From positions 145,069,170-145,133,169 of the forward strand of contig NC_133772.1 in the NCBI RefSeq assembly GCF_003597395.2: a stretch of DNA of 64,000 nt. Direction: 5' to 3'. This stretch comes from Chelonoidis abingdonii (Eukaryota > Chordata > Testudines > Testudinidae). Both the position numbers and the translations under genes were made by a program. Positions 56,621 to 64,000 of the stretch are shown here, piece after piece. Numbering within the stretch: position 1 is the first letter of the stretch; the number at the start of each line of letters is the position of its first letter. Under the pieces are notes generated by a model, which did no database searches, had not been told where the DNA came from, and was given only the letters and a program-made list of their open reading frames with translations.

Positions 56621-59148
56621 AACTAGCCCTGATTTGAGATCTCATGTCTCCCATGTAGCTCAGGTTTTAACAAAGTACTTCTCAGAGCTATCTGTGAAGC
56701 TGACTCAGTGTCACAGCCACCCATCCACCAAAAGTCCCAAAACGTCAGGAGTCAGACTCCCGACAAAACAAACCTCAGAAGTTATGACCTCCATGAGAAC
56801 AGCCTGGGACAAAAATGCAGCCTTATTTATAACCAGTTTCAGCTCAGCCTCTACAGACACAGTATCCATTGACATGGGCTGCCTTTGCTCCTTGCTTCCC
56901 GCGCATCATTTTTGAATGACAAACAAATTCACACACCTGATGCTCTCAGGGCTGCATCCTGGGCACACATGGCTGCCTTCCATGCCTATTTCAGACCAGT
57001 GTTCAGCTGCACCATGCTGCTATGCCCCAACCCCAAGATTGCTGGTACCAAGCTGGATGCTAGGACTCAGCTGCGCATTTTAAATGCTATGAGCTGAGAG
57101 TCACAGACAAAGTATGCAGCTGAACAAGCAAAGGATCGGCAGCAAACTCCAGGGTACGCCCACAGAAGAGATCTGATAATGTCTTTAATAATGGTCCGTT
57201 GACCTTGGTTTAACTTGCTTGCTGTTAAAGATTCTACAGGATGCAAGTTTCCCCAAGCTCTGTGGAGTGGAAAGTGGCCTGGAGTTCAATAAATTCTCAA
57301 GATTAAATTATCCACCCACTGTTCCATTCAGCTGCTCTGAGGAAAGCGAACTTAAGAGAAAACGCAGAAACTAGACTGTGCTAATTCTGGAACCTGTTGA
57401 ATTGGAGATTAAATTGTGACTAGACCATTGTCAGACGAATGCAAGAGGGAAAAAGGGGGAAAAAAGAACTGTCTGGCTCAGTCCCCTACTGAGAAGCGGT
57501 AAATTCTGGACAAAGATTAATGAAGAGCTCCACCTACTGGAATCCATTTCTCCCGAATTCTGAAGGAAAACTGCAAAAACAAGCCAGTGATTTTTAGCCC
57601 AAACAGTGCAACAAAAACTTGTCAGTTCAAGGTAATGAAGTGCATCGTTTCACCTCTGTATTCTGCGCATCCGCTGCTGTAGTTCACTATCAAAGACTCG
57701 TAATAGGAACACTCCCATCTACTAGCAGTATTCCCTTGGCTATTGCCTCACCATTGGCTTTTATTCCAACCATAACAGGGATGGCTGTACTAATTGTGTT
57801 CAGGGCTCTTCCAAAGACTACATTTGATAGCTGTAACAAATGGCATCCCTCCCTCGTTCATGCCAGCTCAGTCTGAAGCTATCAGGGGGAAATGAAAACC
57901 AATCGCAGGTAATATTCCCCCACACCTAAGCCTGATTTTCTGCATTTTCTTGCCCATTTTATTTGATCTCTATCACAGGAGAGGTACAACTGCTTCATGT
58001 TATTCTGACGCTTGACTGTGTGCTGGTGTTGAGTTAAGAGTCTGATATGTGTAGCAGATTGGTCAATAGAGGAAAAAGAATTTTGTCCTGGTCCTATAAA
58101 AATAAAAATTTAAGACAAGTTTTTATCTCAATCTGTATTTTATATGAGGTGGTGCTGCTAAGACACAGGCTGCACCATTTGTGCTCAGCAATTGCAAGGG
58201 AAAATAAATGGTAGAACTGTCTCGGGACAACCTAGTCATTTTGATCTTGATTATGCCACTTCTGATGGCTGGCCAGCCGTTGTGGGTGCTAATGGAGCCT
58301 CTTGGGAGATGAGGGAAAGGGACTGTGCTCTGGATTGTCTCATGACAAAAATTAGATTAATCAGTTTCTAGTCCCAAGAAAAGGGGACAGCTATAAGAGA
58401 AAGCCATAGCACAGCTAGCAGTACTGAGGTCTGGCAGGATACTGCTCCAAATGAAGCTTGCACTCCACTGCTACCCCAAGGTACGCTGGTATAGCTACTA
58501 GCTTTATGTAAATATCACTGTCACTTGTTCCCTGCCTCTTTACTGGACAGAGGTAGCTGATACTTCACTGGCAGCAAATGACTCTTTCAGCCCAGCACCT
58601 GGGAAGACAGGCGATCACAACAATTTTCTTCCACAAACAGAATCTGGGGTAAATCAGGTTTACAACTTGTCATTTACAACCAAGATATTCTTTTCAAAAG
58701 GACTTTGAATATTTTACGTCACCTGCACAGAGCAATGAGAATCAGAGGTAGGTGTCTGAGAAGGGCAAACAGACAGGACAAGTTCAAGTGAAGCGCAGTC
58801 AATTTAAGATCAATTGTTCATGTCTGGGATGAGCATGTCCCAGTTTGTCAGGTTAATACTGACATATACAAATAAGCAGTTGATTCACCATTCTGGACTA
58901 GCCAACCCTCCAAATGCAAGGATGTCATCTCTGCACCATGCAGTGCTGACCAATGCCATGTTGTCAACAAAACAGCCCTTTTTTGCAACATCCTGGCTTT
59001 ATAATCTATTTCACCAAGAGCAAGACTCATTCACCATCTCACAATGGCAATAGGCCAAAGTGCCAGTCACCACTGCACTCACTCCAGTTTTACATCAGTG
59101 TGACTATCGATATCCATCAAGTTTCACTGGCATAAAATTAGAGTGATG
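56621..59148. other. No recognised gene
   Basis: Unassigned. Frames at 56634-57097 and 57619-57876 carry no motif. A piece of the small palindromic family lies near 59070-59140. Confidence 0.4.
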
Positions 59149-59451
59149 CAGGGTCTACACAGGGTCTACGCTTACCGGGGATTCGATGTGCAGCGATCGA
59201 TGCATAGGCAGTTGATTTAGTGGGTCTAGTGAAGCCCCGCTAAATTGATCACCAATTGCTCTCCCATCGACTCCTGTACTCCACCTGAACAAGAAGCACA
59301 AGAGGAGTCAGCAGGAGAGCGTCTCCCATTGACATAGCATAGTGTGGACCCTGCGGTAAGTAGATCTAAGTACGTTGACTTCAGCTACATTTTTCACATA
59401 GCTGAAGTTGCGTAATTTAGATCGATCTTCCCCGTAGTGTAGACAAGGCCT
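59149..59451. mobile_element. Palindromic MITE, fourth copy
   Basis: The right end reads inverted as aggccttgtctacactac. The left end is duplicated (gggtctacacagggtctac). The interior shares 'tagtgggtctagtgaagccc' and 'ggagagcgtctcccattgac' with the group, plus the gcgtaatttagatcgatc block near 59410. No transposase. Confidence 0.68.
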
Positions 59452-59471
59452 AAGACTGATATAGCCAGTAG

Positions 59472-59790
59472 GAACATAAGAATCGTCAGTCTGGATCAGA
59501 TCCATAGTCCATCTAGTCCAATATCCTCGCTCAAACAATGGAGAGTATCAGACACTTCAGAGGACAATGCAAGAATCCCTGCAGCAGGCAGTTATGGATA
59601 ATCTTGCCCCAGGGAAAGTTTCTTCCTCACCCTTAATAGTTAGGGGTTGCCATAGATCCTGAAGCTTGAGGGTTTAGATCCCTGTAGGAATTGTTGATTT
59701 TTTTAATACTCAGCATAACAACTCTGAATGTTCTTGTTGTCCATATAAATGCCCAGTCCTTTCCCAGGATCCTTCAGTGAAAGAATATTT
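59472..59790 (-). mobile_element. CR1 3'-UTR fragment
   Basis: It begins 'gaacataagaatcgtcagtc', the CR1 3' terminus in reverse. It continues through 'gatccatagtccatctagtc' and 'cagggaaagtttcttcctca', the 3'-UTR of a different subfamily from 40120. Confidence 0.8.
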
Positions 59791-60589
59791 GTGGCCCCTA
59801 TAAAAATACTTTTTAATCAATTCCATTAGCCAAGCCACTGCTATGACAGTAACAGACCTCTCAAATCAGGACTGCACGTGCACTCGGAAGGTAACAAGTT
59901 ACATGTAAAATAATACATATGAAACAGATTTAAAGTGCATACAGTTTTGAAAATTCACCTTTCATTAACAAAAATGTCTGCAGTGAAGCAAATCTCCCAA
60001 AGCAACTCATTCTGTGCAAACTATTAGAATTACCTTTGACTTTCTAACTAATTTCAATTAATTAAATCTATTTTCATGTCTGAGTGAAATGTAATACCTT
60101 TTAATATTATACTGTGTTCAAGGAGACAAATATAACTGTCATTAAAAAATGCAAAAAGGAAACAAATTTACAAGAACTACTTCTGAGAACATGCAGCTTC
60201 ATTACACCTACTGAGTCGGGGCTTTGGAGACAAAATATTGTAGTACCAGATGAATGCCAGACTTAGAAAATAGAATTGATTAGAAGCTGATGAGGAGTGA
60301 AATCAAAAAGTGTATCCTTTGATCAAATGGAATGAAATGCAAAACTAATAAACAGTGAAAAGTCATTTCCAACTCAGAAATTCTGTCTGTTCCAGTAAAT
60401 TCAGGTGACATCAATAATACAGGTATGGAAATAGATTTCTTTTGCTGGCCTATGTGCAATGAGTTAGACATTTCCGACCAGTTCCAAGTAGACAGGCAAA
60501 AGCCATAACCACTGTTGACACTAATCACCATTCTTGACAGCAGCCCCAGTAGATTCCCCATGGAAAGGCCAAGGATGGAGTACTACCAA
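59791..60589. other. No recognised gene or repeat
   Basis: AT-rich unassigned sequence. Confidence 0.4.
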
Positions 60590-60815
60590 AAAACCTATCT
60601 CTTCTCTAGCACTTTTCATCCACAGATCTCAAAGCATGTCACAAAGGAGGTCAGTAAAAGGACCTAATTTAACAGATGGGGAAACTGAGGCACAGTGTGA
60701 CTTGCCTAAGGTTACCCAGCAAACCAGTGGCAGAGCCAGGAATTGTACTCAGGTTTCGTGAGTCCCAATCAAGTGTCATAACACTAGGCCACACTAACTC
60801 CCTTAAGGAACAGAT
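60590..60815 (-). mobile_element. CORE/MIR-like SINE
   Basis: Minus strand contains the CORE block ctgtgcctcagtttcccca (about 60677-60695) and a box B-like 'aaacctgagtacaattcctg'. It is the better preserved of the two minus-strand copies. Confidence 0.78.
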
Positions 60816-62109
60816 ATTGAACTTGCCTGGGAGGAGGTCCTCCAGCTCAGGTGAAATTAGTGTCAGGTTTGAAGGAAGCACTAAGTTTATCAGAACTGAC
60901 AGGAGTTTTTTCACCATTGATAGGTTTATCAGGCATGGGGGGAGGGGTTCGTGTCACTCAGTTTAATCAGTAGACAGACTAGTGAGTTAAACAGAGGTCT
61001 AACAGTCAGATTCTTACAGCTAGCATTTTAAAGAAATAGCACACGAATCCTCCTCCCAAAAAGGACTTGACTACACAGAAGCTGGGGTTTAATTTGAGCC
61101 AGCGCTTGCCAGGCTGAGCGCTGGCACCTCTTGTTTTGGCAGTTCATAGTCCCCGCACCTCTGGGCTTGCCATGTCACCAATGAATGTAAAAAACTTGCT
61201 TGAGCCCCAGCACGTCTTTCATTACAAATTAAGCATGGCTCAGAAGCTCCCAGATTGAGCAACTGCACACATCTGTGCAGTTCTTCTGGGCAGGATACAG
61301 ACTTCTGAGAAACATTTCCAAGGTCATCGATTTTACACAAGCCCTTTCCACCCCACCTCACCCCATCCATCTTTTAAAAAAATCCCATGTAATAATGCAA
61401 ACAAATGGCAGCTGGAAAGACTTGTTTATGTCACTGCAAAGCACACTCAGACTTGGTGCAAGGAGAAAATGTTGCCGATCACTTTACCAAACAGACTCCC
61501 CGTCAGTGCAACTTTCAAAGTAGCTGGCCCATATTGCTGCACAAAATGTTCATCTAGACCTGAAATCGGGGTGAGTCCATGTTCTACTCCAGGTTCCAGC
61601 CCAAGGACCCTATCAGCGGCAACCAAGGTCTACCTAGTCTTAACTCTCACTGCTCTTTTCCTGGGCTTCTTCCTCGCACTTCCTCTGGGTAACCCCCTTC
61701 TGTCAGGGACAGGATCCCAGGCAGGCGCAGTGGAAGCTCCCTAAAAGGGGAGGGGCCCCTGAACCATGGCCCCACCCCTGCGCCAACCCTTCCCCCATGC
61801 TGCCCACTTTCCCCAAGGCCCCACCCACCGCTCGCTCCTCTCCGCCCCCCCATCACTCACACTTATAGCTAGTAAGAAATGGAATGGCAATAACCCTCCC
61901 ACTTTTAAGTGATGAGGCCAGAGCCCCTCTGGCCTTCCCTGTTCCTGCGCCCCAGATCCCAGGGCTTTTGCTGCCCCCAGGTTTCCTCCTATCCACCGCT
62001 CTGTGCCCAGAGAGGGATGCAGACTCTTTCCCTGCAGGGTCTTTCTTTTCTTTTCTGGTCATTTTATGGCACAGCAGCCTCAGCACCCTAGGTTATGACC
62101 GCCACCTAT
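60816..62109. other. Unassigned; C-rich repeat piece at 61745-61860
   Basis: The C-rich piece, including 'cgctcgctcctctccgcccc', matches the tandem unit of the element at 33095. The rest is unassigned. Confidence 0.4.
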
Positions 62110-62815
62110 TGCAGGGTTTGCATAAATTAAAAAACCTATATCCTCAAATCACAGTAATTCTTTTACGAATGCTACCCCACTTTCCCAGTACTCTCAACAG
62201 TCCTTTCAGATGATGCTTAATAAGTATAAATTACTATTCAGGTCACAGTGACCTGTTAGCATTAATGATAGTTATGCTAGAAGAAGCAAAGTATAACCCT
62301 ATCCTCATATTTGGGACCTATTTCATAGAACCTTCGTCCTTTATTCTCTTTGCTCCATAGTTCTCGCCTTTCCTTCTTATGTTCTCTCTTAACCAAGCTT
62401 TTGAAGTCCTGTTTACTCAGAGGGATCTTTTATAGCAACCTCCTCATTTTTAAGGCACTTTTCACTGCTTTATCTGCCATTTCATTGCCTAGTATCCCGA
62501 CATGCGCCAGAAGCCACACTATTACTATACGTACACCTACTTGTACTATCTCGGTAATTAAGAACAATATTTCCTTGATTAAGTTATTCCTGCTGTCCGA
62601 GGCTACCTTTCTAATTGCCATTACTGATAAAAAGTCCAATGGGCTAGCAGACATAGTTGGACACATATTCTTTATCCGAGTCAATGCCAACAGCATGCAC
62701 ATCAATTCGGCCATCATAACAGCCACAGAATTGGATAATTTCATAAATCTCTTCATTCCAAATTCAGGGTTACAAAAGGCCATTCCCACTCTACCCATGG
62801 TGCCATCTCTAGAGC
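62110..62815 (-). mobile_element. RNase H-bearing non-LTR retrotransposon fragment
   Basis: A minus-strand RNase H domain (62819-62430) plus a broken extension to about 62340 reading roughly L-S-K-Q-D-F-K-S-L-V-K then 'EHKKERRELWSKENKGRRFY' across a frameshift. An RNase H on a non-LTR element fits I/Nimb-like groups, but the clade is not certain. No RT is visible next to it, and the CR1 end at 62816 abuts it. Confidence 0.6.
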
Positions 62816-62819
62816 TCAT
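62430..62819 (-). pseudogene. RNase H domain of a non-LTR element
   Basis: A 129-codon stop-free frame. Residues 31-46 read SVAVMMAELMCMLLAL (catalytic Glu at 38); 'SPLDFLSVMAI' gives Asp 62; 'VWLLAHVGILGNEMADKAVK' gives His 106 and Asp 116. E, D, H and D are the RNase H catalytic set minus the first Asp, which would lie upstream. The W-x-x-x-H-V-G-I-x-G-N-E-x-A-D signature separates it from CR1, L2 and the 15-kb RT, which lack RNase H. The first codons belong to flanking sequence. Confidence 0.75.
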
Positions 62820-63625
62820 AGACTTTAAGGTTAGAAGGGACCATTATGATCATCTAGTCTGACCTCCTGCACAATGCAGGCCACAGAATCTCATCTATCC
62901 ACTTCTATAACAAACCCCTAACCTATGTCTGAGTTATTGAAGTCTTCAAATTGCAGTTTGAAGACCTCAAGCTGCAGAGAATCCTCCAGCAAGTGATCCG
63001 TGCCCCACACTGCAGAGGAAGGCAAAAAACCTCCAGGACCTCTGCCAATCTGCCCTGGAGGAAAATTCCCTCCCGGCCCCAAATATGGTGATCAGCTAAA
63101 CCCTGAGCATGTGGGCAAGACTCACTAGCCAGCACCCAGGAAAGAGTTCTCTGTGGTAACTCAGATCCCAACCCATCTAACATCCCATCACAGACCACTG
63201 GGCCTACTTACCTGCTGATAATCAAAGATCAATTGCCAAATTAATTGCCAAAATTCGGCTATCCCATCATACCATCCCCTCCATAAACTTATCAAGCTTA
63301 GTCTTGAAGCCAGATATGTCTTTTGCCCCCACTAGTTCCCTTGGAAGGCTGTTCCAGAACTTCACTCCTCTAATGGTTAGAAACCTTCGTCTAATTTCAA
63401 GTCTAAACTTTCTAGTGTCCAGTTTATACTCATTTGTTCTTGTGTCCACATTGGTACTAAGCTTAACTAATTCTCTCCCTCCCTAATATTAATCCCTCTG
63501 ATATATTTATAAAGAGCAATCAGATCCCCCCTCAACCTTCTTTTGGTTAGGCTAAACAAACCAAGCTCTTTGAGTCTCCTTTCATAAGACAAGTTTTCCA
63601 TTCCTCGGAGCCATCAGAATAGATT
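62816..63625 (-). mobile_element. CR1 3' region with ORF2 C-terminus
   Basis: The 3' terminus lies at 62816 (tcatagactttaagg) followed by 'ccattatgatcatctagtct'. The UTR includes 'ggaaggcaaaaaacctccag'. A 60-codon frame (63449-63267) reads 'DTRKFRLEIRRRFLTIRGVK' then FWNSLPRELVGAKDISGFK, the ORF2 C-terminus. It is 5'-truncated near 63625. Confidence 0.88.
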
Positions 63626-63670
63626 TGGCAATGCCAACCCTATTTGCCATGTATAAAAACTCACACATCT

Positions 63671-64000
63671 TAGTCATCATTGTGACATTACAGCCTATAC
63701 GATTTCATAAAAATATGCTAATGAGTGAATATAATGTAACTGGAATATGCTTCATGCAAAAGGGCTCTTGTAAGGTATCATTACAAAGCTTATAATCTAC
63801 TGAGTGTGATCATCCTAGTTGTATAAATGTACTACTCTTGTATCTGAAACTAGAAATATGAAATATAACTCTGAGGGCCTATTGTAATTATGCAAAGTGT
63901 GGGCCATTAAAGGTGGTTTGGAATCTTGATGACTTCCATTAACCAGGACAATTGACTGTATGGCTCTGTTTGCAGACAGGCCTCCCTGTGAGTCAGGCTG
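63671..64000 (+). mobile_element. LTR-like repeat, cut by the window edge
   Basis: It begins TGTGACATTACAGCC and is recognisable as the same family as the minus-strand repeat at 34620-36250, by the 'aagcttataatctactgag' region and neighbours. No reading frame. The 3' part is outside the window. The TG start and no visible coding potential suggest an LTR-type repeat. Confidence 0.5.

Overview
This window looks like non-coding nuclear DNA of a hidden-necked (cryptodiran) turtle, intergenic or deep intronic. The basis is the repeat fauna: CR1 LINE fragments in both orientations and of several ages; two tRNA-derived SINEs whose tails match CR1 3' ends (the tortoise 'Cry' type); L2-like relics; Penelope-like tails; and many short hAT-type and palindromic DNA transposons. 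I found no convincing host exon, rRNA, functional tRNA, CRISPR array or bacterial-style gene. Open frames over 60 codons are either retroelement relics or chance frames in skewed sequence. Family names come from remembered consensus features, since no search was possible; TSDs, inverted repeats and reading frames are read directly from the sequence.

Layout. 1-5 kb: two LTR-like units with TG..CA ends and 4-bp target duplications (1469-2099, 4287-4840) and a promoter-like segment near 2.6 kb. 6.1-7.3 kb: a tRNA/CORE-type SINE broken by two DNA elements, then a Cry SINE. 9.8 kb: a fold-back pair of Penelope-like tails. 10.9-17.9 kb: L2 relic (+); a 2-kb fold-back hAT with a perfect 8-bp TSD, split by a CR1; a minus-strand non-LTR RT; L2 relic (-); a second Cry SINE. 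19-25 kb: a Penelope tail split by a MITE that is itself split by another MITE; several hAT MITEs. 26-31 kb: CR1 ends, LTR-like sequence, and a Penelope-like tail with a hammerhead-like fold. 33-37 kb: GC-rich hAT elements inside a palindromic MITE and inside an LTR-like repeat.

39.3-45.9 kb is the centrepiece. A plus-strand CR1 is cut by a nearly full-length minus-strand CR1 (esterase remnant, endonuclease, RT, 3' end). That insert carries a hammerhead-like tail with a 6-bp TSD, and the plus-strand host carries two further insertions. 46-56 kb: tRNA-like SINEs, two hAT MITEs with perfect 8-bp TSDs, CR1 ends and much unassigned sequence. 59-64 kb: palindromic MITE, CR1 3' ends, a rare RNase H-bearing non-LTR fragment next to a CR1 3' end, and a truncated LTR-like repeat at the window edge.

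The elements do not form a pathway. What the window offers is a readable insertion chronology and some element types worth a second look.
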